Below, piece by piece: positions 18,816 through 26,185 of a stretch of DNA of 43,167 nucleotides. The notes under the pieces were generated by a model, which saw only the letters and a list, made by a program, of their open reading frames with translations, was not told the DNA's origin and did not search any database. This stretch comes from JBAYGJ01 sp041649335 (GTDB lineage Bacteria > Patescibacteriota > Patescibacteriia > UBA10025 > JAHIVO01): the NCBI GenBank assembly GCA_041649335.1, contig JBAZNF010000009.1:1-43167 (forward strand), given 5' to 3'. Positions within the stretch are counted from its first letter, which is position 1, and each line of letters begins with the position of its first letter. A program made the translations under genes and the position numbers.

Positions 18816-20039
18816 TTAGCGTTGAATCGACCCGGTAAAACGATAAATCGGTGAAATGATTGCCACCGCCAAAAACCCCAGCACGACCCCGATGACGATC
18901 AGTAATATGGGTTCGATGACTGACGTCAAATTCTTGGTGGCATTGTCCACCTCTGATTCATAGTAGCCGCTCAGATACGCTAGGGTTTCGTCCAGCTTGC
19001 CGGTCCGCTCGCCGACGTCAATCATGCGGTTGGCCATCTTGGGGATATACCGCTGGTCGGACAAAACTGCGGTCAAGGTCTGTCCCCGCTGGACAGCGTC
19101 AATGGCTCTCAACAACATCTGTCGGTAAATGACATTCCCCATTGATTCTGAGGTTATCTCCAAACTTTCGATGATCGGCACTCCGCTTTTCAGGAGGATG
19201 GACAGCATGCGTAGCATCCGAGCCGTATTGACGTTCGCTACGATGGTCTTGAAAATAGGCGCGCTCAGGTATAGCCGGTGAAAAAACGGCTGGGTGGGCG
19301 GCCAGCGGGTCATTAGTCGCCAGGCAATGATACTGGCGACAACGGCGACAACTAAAGCGATGCCATAGGACACCAGGAAATTCGATATCCCGAGGAATAT
19401 TTGCGTGATCACCGGCAGTTCCACGTTAAAGGACCTGAACATCACGACTAATTTAGGCAAAATAAAAATGGACAGCCCGATGCCAAGCACAACCGTTGCC
19501 GACAAAACAATGACCGGATAGAGCATGGCAGCTTGGACCTTCCGGCGCAGTTCAAAATCTTTTTCCAGCTCGCTGGCGGCATAGTCCAGGTTTTTTTCCA
19601 GCGTCCCGCTGGCTTCACCGACTTTGACCATGCCCAGGATCAACCCGGAAAACACGCGGGGATAGGCACTGAGGCTGCTGGCCAGATTCTTGCCATTGGT
19701 GACGTTCTTGATAACGCCGGAAATAACCCGTTGAAATTTTTTATTGGTCGTCTGTTCCGATATGACATTCAACGACTCAATGATCGAAAGCCCCGCCTTC
19801 AGCATAATCGACAAATGGCGGCAGAATGTCACCCGTTCGATATAGGACACGCCGCCCCGGCCAAACTGCCAGGTCATGCCGCCGGTCACCAAATGGCGCG
19901 CCGTACCGGCCGCCGCGATGGTTACGGGCAATAAATGCTGCTTCTCCAGGGCAGCCGCTACGGCTTTTTGGGATGACGCCTCCAACGAGCCCCGCTCAAG
20001 CTGGCCAGTGGCGGTGGTGGCGACGTATTCAAATTTCAT
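18816..20039 (-). CDS. pilC: PilC/GspF pilus platform protein
   Basis: 407 residues from ATG 20039. An upstream extension to 20084 would overlap pilB and lacks family features; the MKFEYVATTATGQLERGSL start is the normal PilC N-terminus. Two GspF domains (about 60-185 and 265-385), each with a FCRHLSIMLKAGLSI or LSILLKSGVPI type core, and three membrane helices (about 160-185, 210-235 and 370-395). It is the inner-membrane platform on which PilB and PilT act. Starts 13 bases after the pilB stop. Confidence 0.96.
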   Translation of the reverse strand: MKFEYVATTATGQLERGSLEASSQKAVAAALEKQHLLPVTIAAAGTARHLVTGGMTWQFGRGGVSYIERVTFCRHLSIMLKAGLSIIESLNVISEQTTNKKFQRVISGVIKNVTNGKNLASSLSAYPRVFSGLILGMVKVGEASGTLEKNLDYAASELEKDFELRRKVQAAMLYPVIVLSATVVLGIGLSIFILPKLVVMFRSFNVELPVITQIFLGISNFLVSYGIALVVAVVASIIAWRLMTRWPPTQPFFHRLYLSAPIFKTIVANVNTARMLRMLSILLKSGVPIIESLEITSESMGNVIYRQMLLRAIDAVQRGQTLTAVLSDQRYIPKMANRMIDVGERTGKLDETLAYLSGYYESEVDNATKNLTSVIEPILLIVIGVVLGFLAVAIISPIYRFTGSIQR

Positions 20040-20052
20040 AATTGGTTCAATG

Positions 20053-21744
20053 CTATTCCTGGCTGGCCCGTAACACCTCCTCAACGCTGGTGATGCCGGC
20101 CAGCACTTTGGTCAGCCCGTCGTCCAGCATGGTGGTCATGCCCTGGGCCACGGCCTGGCGGCGGATCTCGTCACTATTGGCCCGTCGCATGATCAATGCC
20201 CGGATTTCCTCCGTTATTTCCATGACCTCAAAGATGCCGATCCGCCCCTCGTATCCGGTATGGCTGCACAGGTCGCAACCCTTACCGCGATAGAGACGGA
20301 ACCCTTCGCGTTGCACTCCAATCTTGGCCGCGCGCTCCGGCCCGATGATCCGCGTCAAAGTGTTTATTTCATCTGCCGTCGGGATGTAACTCTCGCGGCA
20401 TGGCTCATGTATCTTCCGGACTAAGCGCTGGGCGATCGCGACATTAATGGTTGAGGCGATCAAAAATGGCTCGATCTTCATGTCAAACAGCCGCGGCAGC
20501 GTTGTCGGCGCATCATTCGTATGGAGTGTCGACAGCACCAGATGGCCGGTCATGGCCGAATTGATGGCTACACCGGCCGTTTCTTCATCGCGGATCTCGC
20601 CGACCATGATGATATCCGGGTCCTGCCGGAGAATAGACCGCAGCCCTTTGGCAAACGTCAGGTTCGTCTGCGCATTGACCTGGATCTGGTTGACGCCTTC
20701 GACGTCATATTCAACCGGATCCTCAATGGTAGAAATATTCACTTCACGGGTATTGAGTAGCTTCAGAATGGCATACAGCGTCGTGGTTTTACCGGATCCC
20801 GTCGGACCGGTCGCCAAGATCATGCCATACGGCCGGTCGTAGGCGCGGGTAACTTTCTCCAAATCCTGAGGGCTCAGGCCCAGTTCGGGCAGATTGAACT
20901 GGCGCGATTTTTCCGAAAGGATGCGCAACACCACTTTTTCTCCCTCGGCGATCGGCAAAATGGAAACGCGCACGTCAACTTTATTGCCGTCAGCCAAAAA
21001 ATCAAAACGGCCGTCCTGCGCACCACGATGTTCATCGGTCCGTAAACGCGAGATGATTTTAACCCGGGTAACGATAAAGGGATGGACGTCTTTCGGCAAG
21101 TTCACCACGTCATGGAGAATGCCGTCAATCCTAAACCTGATAATTACCCGTTTCTCGTGCGGTTCAATATGGATATCAGACGCCTTGTTTTGATAGGCAT
21201 ATTCCAGGATCGTATCAATAATGCGCGTAGCCGGCAGTTCCCGGCCGCTCTCGTCCGCATGCTGCGTCGCTTCAACGTTCTGCCTGATAATATCCGCGAA
21301 TTCTTCTTTCAATCCCTTCCGATAATGCACCAGGGCCGCGGCGATATCCTGGGTAGTAGCAAAAAACGGCAAAACTTTTTCCCCGGTTTTCTTCATGACG
21401 TACTGGATCAGCTCCTCATTATCCGGATCGGCCATGGCCAATTTTATCCCCTCCGGCCCACGGTCAAACGGGATGACGCGCTGGTGCTTGGCGACCACCT
21501 CGGGTATCAGGCGCAAGACTTCGTCGCTGATCTGCTTTTGGCGTAAGTTGATGTACGGGACGCCGAATAAATCTGCGACAATTTGTCCGAGATTTTCATC
21601 GGCAATGTACTTTTCATCCACCAGGAATTGTTCAAAGGGGATTTCGGCTTGTTTGGCCTTTTCCTGTATCTCCTGCAACTGTGCGTCGGTAAACAGCTCA
21701 GAATCTTTGAGTACCTTTGTTAATTCCTGGTAATTCAACGGCAT
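20053..21744 (-). CDS. pilB: PilB/GspE pilus extension ATPase
   Basis: 563 residues. N-terminal GspE_N domain (about 1-145). ATPase domain: ASDIHIEP (188-195), Walker A GPTGSGKT (313-320), Asp box IEDPVEY (340-346), Walker B IIMVGEIRDE (378-387), His box HLVLSTLHTN (401-410). The zinc-binding motif is incomplete: the first pair is C449-R-E-S452 instead of CxxC, while C490-D-L-C493 is intact. It drives pilus polymerisation. Lies 7 bases after the response regulator gene in the same transcript. Confidence 0.97.
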   Translation of the reverse strand: MPLNYQELTKVLKDSELFTDAQLQEIQEKAKQAEIPFEQFLVDEKYIADENLGQIVADLFGVPYINLRQKQISDEVLRLIPEVVAKHQRVIPFDRGPEGIKLAMADPDNEELIQYVMKKTGEKVLPFFATTQDIAAALVHYRKGLKEEFADIIRQNVEATQHADESGRELPATRIIDTILEYAYQNKASDIHIEPHEKRVIIRFRIDGILHDVVNLPKDVHPFIVTRVKIISRLRTDEHRGAQDGRFDFLADGNKVDVRVSILPIAEGEKVVLRILSEKSRQFNLPELGLSPQDLEKVTRAYDRPYGMILATGPTGSGKTTTLYAILKLLNTREVNISTIEDPVEYDVEGVNQIQVNAQTNLTFAKGLRSILRQDPDIIMVGEIRDEETAGVAINSAMTGHLVLSTLHTNDAPTTLPRLFDMKIEPFLIASTINVAIAQRLVRKIHEPCRESYIPTADEINTLTRIIGPERAAKIGVQREGFRLYRGKGCDLCSHTGYEGRIGIFEVMEITEEIRALIMRRANSDEIRRQAVAQGMTTMLDDGLTKVLAGITSVEEVLRASQE

Positions 21745-21751
21745 AGGAATA

Positions 21752-22132
21752 TTATTGTTGATTGCAAAATTCTTTTACCTTGGCCACCATATCCACCAGG
21801 CTCACGTCAGCCTTCACCAAATACCCCGCGGCGCCCAGCTCGGACGCGCGCTGCTTATCAGATGGTTGGGCCAGATTAGACATGATGATGACGGGTATCG
21901 GACCGGTCTCCGGGGAACTCTTGAGCATCTGCAGGACCTGGAAACCGTCCTGCCCGGGCAATATCAGGTCGAGGAGAATAATATTCGGACGCTCAACTTT
22001 TGCCTTGCGCACACCCTCATCACCGGTCGTCGCCATGGAGACGTCAAAACCATTCAGCTTGAGCTTATTGGTGTAGATTTTCAGCAAGGATAAATCGTCC
22101 TCGATGATCAATGCCTTAAGGGGCAATGCCAT
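21752..22132 (-). CDS. Single-domain response regulator of the pilus operon
   Basis: 126 residues, a CheY-like receiver only. Acidic pocket E11-D12-D13, phosphoacceptor D55 (LLDLILPG), Ser85 (IIMSN) and Lys107 (YLVKAD). No output domain. It sits between the histidine kinase (8 bases upstream) and pilB (7 bases downstream), so it is probably the partner of that kinase and controls pilus function by protein contact, in the manner of PilG/PilH or CheY (inference). Confidence 0.95.
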   Translation of the reverse strand: MALPLKALIIEDDLSLLKIYTNKLKLNGFDVSMATTGDEGVRKAKVERPNIILLDLILPGQDGFQVLQMLKSSPETGPIPVIIMSNLAQPSDKQRASELGAAGYLVKADVSLVDMVAKVKEFCNQQ

Positions 22133-22140
22133 AAAATAAT

Positions 22141-22971
22141 TTACACGGGTAAAATAAACTGCACGGTCGTGCCCTGATTTTCCTCAGAAGCAATCATGAT
22201 ACGGCCGCCATGTGCCTCGACAATCAGTTTTGAAACGTACAGGCCCAGGCCGGACCCTTTAGTATCCCGGTGCATGATGTTTTTCGCCCGGAAAAACTTG
22301 GTAAACAGGTCGGCTTGCTGGTCCTTGGGTATGCCCAATCCAGTATCCTGGCAGGAAAAAATTACCTGGCGGCCCCGATTGGCCAGGGTTACATTCGCGG
22401 TTCCATGCCCACGGGAGTATTTAATCGCATTGGTAAGGATGTTTTCGATCACCTGCTTGATCTTTATCACGTCCACGGATACGGGCGGTACCGCATCAGC
22501 CGGGGGAGTGAAGACAATCTCGCAGTTTGATGCCATGGACAGAGGCCGTAATTTATTCACTTCCGCCTGGACCAGCTGGACCAGATCAACTAGTTCCCGT
22601 TTGAGGGTCATGTGTTCAATGTCCGTTTTTGCGGCATCCAAGTAGTCATTCACCAGATTGACGGAATCACGGCTGATAATCAGGGCGTCATTCAAATATT
22701 CCTTTTGCCCGTCATTAAGCGGACCCTGGTCACCAGTCAGCAAAGCTTCAATATACCCCTTGATTACGGATAAAGGGGTGCGTAATTGATGGCTGATGAT
22801 CGAAACAAAACTTGACCGGCGATCCTCCATCTTTCTGACTTCAATCTGAGCCATCAGTCTGGATTTTCTCTTGAGTACGATAATATAATAACCAAGCAAA
22901 ATTACGACTGCTACAAGTACAAAATCTAATATGGTCATACTTATTTGTTCAAAAAAATCCTTATTTTTCAT
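22141..22971 (-). CDS. Membrane histidine kinase at the head of the pilus operon
   Basis: 276 residues from ATG 22971, the start that fits the promoter (an upstream frame to 23037 would overlap the -35). One membrane helix (about 13-33) with almost no extracellular part. HisKA domain with phosphoacceptor H61 (SHQLRTP), HATPase_c with N-box N177-N181 (ENILTNAIKY), G1 DTGLG (209-213) and G2 GSGLGL (239-244). With no obvious sensor domain, it may sense membrane state or act through a partner. First gene of the operon that includes the response regulator and pilB-pilC. Confidence 0.94.
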   Translation of the reverse strand: MKNKDFFEQISMTILDFVLVAVVILLGYYIIVLKRKSRLMAQIEVRKMEDRRSSFVSIISHQLRTPLSVIKGYIEALLTGDQGPLNDGQKEYLNDALIISRDSVNLVNDYLDAAKTDIEHMTLKRELVDLVQLVQAEVNKLRPLSMASNCEIVFTPPADAVPPVSVDVIKIKQVIENILTNAIKYSRGHGTANVTLANRGRQVIFSCQDTGLGIPKDQQADLFTKFFRAKNIMHRDTKGSGLGLYVSKLIVEAHGGRIMIASEENQGTTVQFILPV

Positions 22972-22975
22972 TTTC

Positions 22976-23004
22976 AAAATAACATGAAAAATGCATTTTG
23001 TCAA
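22976..23004 (-). promoter_or_regulatory. Promoter of the pilus operon (minus strand)
   Basis: TTGACA (23004-22999), a 17-base spacer, TATTTT (22981-22976), with TGT before it (extended -10). The predicted start is within about 2 bases of ATG 22971, so the transcript is probably leaderless. Confidence 0.7.
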
Positions 23005-23030
23005 ACTTGATAAAGATGTGATAATAAACA

Positions 23031-23059
23031 TTGACAAGACGTGAATATTATGCTACAAT
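23031..23059 (+). promoter_or_regulatory. Promoter of the small ORF-pilT transcript
   Basis: TTGACA (23031-23036), 17-base spacer, TACAAT (23054-23059) with TGC before it (extended -10). Predicted start near 23066. Only 26 bases separate its -35 from the divergent -35 of the pilus operon, and a 20-base GATAA-rich motif (23007-23026) fills that gap. Confidence 0.85.
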
Positions 23060-23091
23060 TACCTTAGAAAATAAAAATAAAAAGCAAAAAA

Positions 23092-23241
23092 ATGGACAAA
23101 CATTCAGCACAAACGCTGGAAAAAGTAGCCCTCTTTGCCTTAGGACAAACCATGTACTATAAAAAGAGGAAAAACCCCCTGACCGTGCTTAGTTTAATCG
23201 AGCGATTTTTCTCCCTGCGACCATATGCCAAAAATCGATGA
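23092..23241 (+). CDS. Small ORF upstream of and overlapping pilT (49 aa)
   Basis: First ATG after the promoter at 23031-23059. It encodes 49 residues: a charged N-terminus (MDKHSAQTLEK), a short hydrophobic part (VALFALGQTM), a basic YYKKRKN stretch and LSLIERFFSLRPYAKNR. The stop lies 17 bases inside pilT, a spacing that would couple translation of pilT, which has no Shine-Dalgarno of its own. No family is recognised. It may be a real small protein or a translational leader. Composition is protein-like, but it is too short for certainty. Confidence 0.55.
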   Translation: MDKHSAQTLEKVALFALGQTMYYKKRKNPLTVLSLIERFFSLRPYAKNR

Positions 23242-24274
23242 TATTTTCAAAGCAGCCGTAAAACGCAACGCTTCAGACATACATCTGACCGTTGGGCACG
23301 CGCCGATATTCCGCATTGACGGTGAACTGACTGAAATCGACGGGTATAAAAAACTGGCCAGCAAAGAGCTGGAAGACATGATTTCTGAAATCCTGACCGA
23401 AAAACAACGCCAGCTCCTGCTGCACGAACGGGAGCTTGATTTATCGTACGAAATAAACGGACTGTCACGGTTCCGCGTCAATTGTTTCTGGGAAAAAGAT
23501 GACGCCTGCTTGGCCGCGCGTATCATCGCGAGGTCTATCCCCACCATGGAAGAGCTGATGCTCCCCAAAATAGTCTACGACCTGATGCGGCTGAAGCAGG
23601 GTTTGGTGCTGGTCACCGGCCCGACCGGCTGCGGCAAATCAACGTCACTGGCCGCCATGATAAACCTGATCAACCACGAACGGGCCGCCCACATCATCAC
23701 CCTGGAAGATCCTATCGAATTCATTTATGACGGCGGGGACGGCAAAAGCCTGATAGTCCAGCGCCAGCTCGGGACTGACATGGTGTCGTTCGCCCAGGCC
23801 CTAAAGCATTTGTTACGCCAAGACCCCAACGTCATCCTGGTCGGTGAAATGCGCGATCTGGAAACCATCGCCACAACCATAACTTTGGCTGAGACGGGCC
23901 ACCTGGTTTTAGCCACACTGCATACCCATAATGCCGCCCAAACCGTTGACCGTATCATCGATGTTTTCCCGCCGTACCAACAGTCACAGATCAGATTACA
24001 GCTTTCTCTGTTTTTGAAAGGCATCATTTCCCAGCAACTCCTGCCTCGCCTCAACGGCGGCCGGATATCAGCCCGGGAAATCCTCATTAACACGCCGGCT
24101 ATTTCCAACCTGATCCGGGAAAACAAAATCCCTCAGATCAAAACGGTCATCCAGACCAGTGCGGACGAGGGGATGTTCACCATGGACCAAGATCTGAAAC
24201 GGCTGTACGAGGAAGGATATATTACCAAGGAAGTGGCCAAGAGTTACATGGTCACGCCATCCATGCTCCAGTAA
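23225..24274 (+). CDS. pilT: PilT pilus retraction ATPase
   Basis: 349 residues, the normal PilT length. N-terminal PAS-like region with NASDIHLTVG (16-25); Walker A GPTGCGKST (about 132-140), Asp box TLEDPIEF, Walker B VILVGEMRD, His box GHLVLATLHTH, and the AIxNLIRE retraction motif (AISNLIRENK). It powers pilus disassembly. It is divergent from the pilus operon but shares its control region, so extension and retraction motors may be set against one another by the same regulator (inference). Confidence 0.97.
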   Translation: MPKIDDIFKAAVKRNASDIHLTVGHAPIFRIDGELTEIDGYKKLASKELEDMISEILTEKQRQLLLHERELDLSYEINGLSRFRVNCFWEKDDACLAARIIARSIPTMEELMLPKIVYDLMRLKQGLVLVTGPTGCGKSTSLAAMINLINHERAAHIITLEDPIEFIYDGGDGKSLIVQRQLGTDMVSFAQALKHLLRQDPNVILVGEMRDLETIATTITLAETGHLVLATLHTHNAAQTVDRIIDVFPPYQQSQIRLQLSLFLKGIISQQLLPRLNGGRISAREILINTPAISNLIRENKIPQIKTVIQTSADEGMFTMDQDLKRLYEEGYITKEVAKSYMVTPSMLQ

Positions 24275-24302
24275 CTACCGAAAAGCTGCCGTGACACCCC
24301 AG

Positions 24303-24326
24303 GCCGCCATATGTGTCGGCGGTTTT
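24303..24326 (+). terminator. Terminator after pilT
   Basis: GCCGCC (24303-24308) pairs with GGCGG (24318-24322) around a 9-base loop, followed by TTTT and ATT. It is a modest but well-placed hairpin 29 bases after the stop. The remaining bases to the tRNA at 24453 hold no gene. Confidence 0.65.
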
Positions 24327-24440
24327 ATTGCTTAAACTAGCATTGATTGCCTTTTGAAACTATGGTACCGTATCAACGCTCACTATGCACCCGCGGCTAT
24401 CCGTCATTCGGCGGGGCCAGGAACAGATAAGACGTTTTAA

Positions 24441-24446
24441 TATTAT
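24441..24446 (+). promoter_or_regulatory. -10 box of the tRNA transcript
   Basis: TATTAT ends six bases before the first base of tRNA-Arg, so initiation would fall at the mature 5' end. No good -35 is seen at 17 bases. An alternative weak promoter is TTGATT (24343) with TACCGT (24366). Confidence 0.4.
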
Positions 24447-24452
24447 CATCAC

Positions 24453-24524
24453 GCCCTTGTAGTGAAATGGATATCACGCCAGTCTTCGGAACTGGAATTC
24501 CAGGTTCGAGCCCTGGCGAGGGCA
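24453..24524 (+). tRNA. trnR: tRNA-Arg (anticodon TCG)
   Basis: Full cloverleaf: acceptor GCCCTTG with CGAGGGC, anticodon stem CCAGT/ACTGG with loop CTTCGGA (anticodon 24486-24488), T arm CCAGG/CCTGG with loop TTCGAGC, discriminator A. CCA is not encoded. Confidence 0.93.
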
Positions 24525-24550
24525 AAAAACCCTTAATAACATACCTGCGC

Positions 24551-24623
24551 GGACGATTAGCTCAATGGTTAGAGCATTCGGTTTACATCCGAAAGGTTGA
24601 AGGTTCGAGTCCTTCATCGTCCA
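24551..24623 (+). tRNA. trnV: tRNA-Val (anticodon TAC)
   Basis: Acceptor GGACGAT/ATCGTCC, D arm GCTC/GAGC, anticodon stem TTCGG/CCGAA with loop TTTACAT (anticodon 24584-24586), T arm GAAGG/CCTTC with TTCGAGT, discriminator A. CCA is not encoded. It lies 26 bases after tRNA-Arg. Confidence 0.95.
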
Positions 24624-24631
24624 TAGAAAAT

Positions 24632-24874
24632 ATGCACTGCGTATACTTTATACAAAGTGAACGAGACGGGCGGTACTACATTGGAACCAGCAGCCATGTA
24701 CCAAAACGGCTCGCCGAACACAATCAGGGCCTTTCAAAATCTACAAAACCATGGCGCCCCTGGAAACTAGTACGAATAGAAGAATGCCAAAATATTCAGG
24801 CGGCCTATTGGAGAGAACGGTTCCTTAAGGCAAAGAAAAGTAGAAAAATCATTGAAAAAATAATAAAGAATTAG
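24632..24874 (+). CDS. Small GIY-YIG nuclease-family protein
   Basis: 80 residues, a single GIY-YIG domain: VYF (4-6) and YIG (16-18) as the GIY and YIG strands, Arg26, H30-N31, Glu62 as the likely metal-binding Glu, and a basic C-terminal helix. It resembles the UvrC N-terminal or YhbQ/COG2827 type of stand-alone domain found widely in these bacteria; its substrate is unknown. The ATG is only 8 bases after tRNA-Val, with no Shine-Dalgarno, so tRNA 3' processing would leave a nearly leaderless message. A longer in-frame start at 24467 runs through both tRNAs and is rejected. Confidence 0.85.
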   Translation: MHCVYFIQSERDGRYYIGTSSHVPKRLAEHNQGLSKSTKPWRPWKLVRIEECQNIQAAYWRERFLKAKKSRKIIEKIIKN

Positions 24875-24895
24875 TATTTAGACATTAAAAATTCT

Positions 24896-25147
24896 ATGAG
24901 ATACGTACTTGGATTGGTCATCATCAGCGTTGGATTCCTCATTACCTGGAAAGCTGAATGGATGATGGATAATTTTGGCCGCGTGGCCTGGGCAGAAGAA
25001 CATCTCGGCACGGAGGGCGGCACTCGCCTGATGTATAAACTTATCGGCATTTCCGCCATCGTTCTGTCATTCATGTATATGAGCGGCCTCATCCAGGCGA
25101 TATTGACCAAAATATTCGGTGCCAGCATCAACACCGTGAACCAGTAA
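24896..25147 (+). CDS. Small two-helix membrane protein, function unknown
   Basis: 83 residues with two predicted membrane helices (about 3-18 and 48-70) separated by a polar loop containing EEHLGTEGGTRLMYK. No enzyme motif is recognised. It sits between the GIY-YIG gene (21 bases upstream) and tRNA-Ala (6 bases downstream) on the same strand, and is probably co-transcribed with the tRNAs. Confidence 0.75.
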   Translation: MRYVLGLVIISVGFLITWKAEWMMDNFGRVAWAEEHLGTEGGTRLMYKLIGISAIVLSFMYMSGLIQAILTKIFGASINTVNQ

Positions 25148-25153
25148 AAGCAG

Positions 25154-25229
25154 GGGCCCTTAGCTCATTTGGTAGAGCGCCGCGTTTGCAACGCGGAGGT
25201 GACCGGTTCGAGCCCGGTAGGGTCCACCA
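25154..25229 (+). tRNA. trnA: tRNA-Ala (anticodon TGC) with encoded CCA
   Basis: Acceptor GGGCCCT/AGGGTCC contains the G3-U70 pair that identifies alanine tRNA. Anticodon stem CCGCG/CGCGG with loop TTTGCAA (anticodon 25187-25189), T arm ACCGG/CCGGT, discriminator A, CCA at 25227-25229. It differs from the two upstream tRNAs in encoding CCA. Confidence 0.97.
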
Positions 25230-25343
25230 TCCTTCGCCGAAGACGAAAAGGCTACTCAAAGCTTTAGCGAAGAATAGTAATACGCATTTACTTAAACAAC
25301 TGAAGAATTAACTGCTCCGGATGGTAAACCGCTAAATTTATAC

Positions 25344-25349
25344 TATAAT
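25344..25349 (+). promoter_or_regulatory. -10 box of the response regulator pair
   Basis: Perfect TATAAT; the predicted start (about 25356) is 2 bases from ATG 25358, so the message is probably leaderless. The -35 region is not recognisable. The gap 25230-25343 holds no gene; a CCTTCGCCGAAG stretch near 25232 recalls the GC-rich repeat core. Confidence 0.55.
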
Positions 25350-25357
25350 AGGGTTAT

Positions 25358-25732
25358 ATGACAACTAAAAATAAAATACTCATCGTCGAGGACGAACCTG
25401 GGATGGTAAAACTACTCACCCAGCGTTTAACGTCAGAGGGTTATGCCATTTCTAGCGCCGCTGACGGTGAAGCCGGCTTGGCCATGGCCCTGACCAATCA
25501 TCCCGACCTCATCCTGCTGGATATCCTGATGCCCAAACTCCATGGTCTGGCTTTTTTACGAAAACTCCGCGTTGACGACTGGGGGAAAAAAGTCCCCATT
25601 ATCGTCATGACTAATATGTATGACCCTGATAAAGAAAAAGAAGTGCGCAATGAATGGCATTGCGACTTTATCGTAAAATCTGACTGGAAACTGGAAGATT
25701 ACGTGAAAAAAATCAACCAAACTTTAGCCTAA
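25358..25732 (+). CDS. Single-domain response regulator A
   Basis: 124 residues, receiver only. Acidic residues E11-D12, phosphoacceptor D55 (LLDILMP), Thr85 (IVMTN), Lys107 (FIVKSDWK). No output domain. It is paralogous to the next gene; both share DxWGKKVPxIV and K(S/A)(D/E)WKL blocks. No kinase is adjacent; the pilus-operon kinase 2.4 kb away is the only one in the window. Confidence 0.95.
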   Translation: MTTKNKILIVEDEPGMVKLLTQRLTSEGYAISSAADGEAGLAMALTNHPDLILLDILMPKLHGLAFLRKLRVDDWGKKVPIIVMTNMYDPDKEKEVRNEWHCDFIVKSDWKLEDYVKKINQTLA

Positions 25733-25744
25733 CCGGTATATGCC

Positions 25745-26137
25745 ATGAAAACCGTCCGCCGCGCCATAGAAAAGACGATATTAATCATTGAGGACGATAC
25801 GGTCCTTTTGTGGGCGCTGGCAAAAACGCTCACCAAAGAAGGTTTCGTGGTGCATAAGGCTACTGACGGAGAAGCCGGCCTGGAACTGGCCATCCGCGAA
25901 CATCCGGACCTGGTACTATTGGATATCATTATGCCAAAAATGGACGGCATAACCGTCCTGAAGAAATTACGGGCCGACCTCTGGGGCAAAAAAGTTCCGG
26001 TCATCGTTCTGACCAACCTCTCAGTGGCAGATACCGCCGCCGAGATTGGCAATAAATATGAGGATTACCTCATCAAGGCGGAATGGAAACTGACCGATGT
26101 AGTAAAAAAAGTTAAGGAAAGGCTGAAGATCAAATAA
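25745..26137 (+). CDS. Single-domain response regulator B
   Basis: 130 residues, receiver only, with a slightly longer N-terminus than its paralogue. Acidic residues E16-D17-D18, phosphoacceptor D60 (LLDIIMPKMDG), Thr90 (IVLTN), Lys111 (YLIKAEWKL). Twelve bases after regulator A, so co-transcribed, and followed by a strong terminator. The tandem pair probably arose by duplication; they could compete for one kinase as phosphate sink and effector (inference). Confidence 0.95.
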   Translation: MKTVRRAIEKTILIIEDDTVLLWALAKTLTKEGFVVHKATDGEAGLELAIREHPDLVLLDIIMPKMDGITVLKKLRADLWGKKVPVIVLTNLSVADTAAEIGNKYEDYLIKAEWKLTDVVKKVKERLKIK

Positions 26138-26147
26138 CCATCAAACT

Positions 26148-26173
26148 AAAAAAGCGCCTATTGTGCGCTTTTT
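26148..26173. terminator. Bidirectional terminator
   Basis: An A-run plus GCGC (26148-26157), a 7-base loop, and GCGC plus T-run (26165-26173). The symmetry provides a T-run on both strands, serving response regulator B and the convergent amidase gene. Confidence 0.9.
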
Positions 26174-26185
26174 GTTATTCCTGCG

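Noticed and set aside
24467..24631. N-terminal extension of the GIY-YIG protein
   Set aside because: It would translate through tRNA-Arg and tRNA-Val; the GIY-YIG domain starts exactly at ATG 24632.
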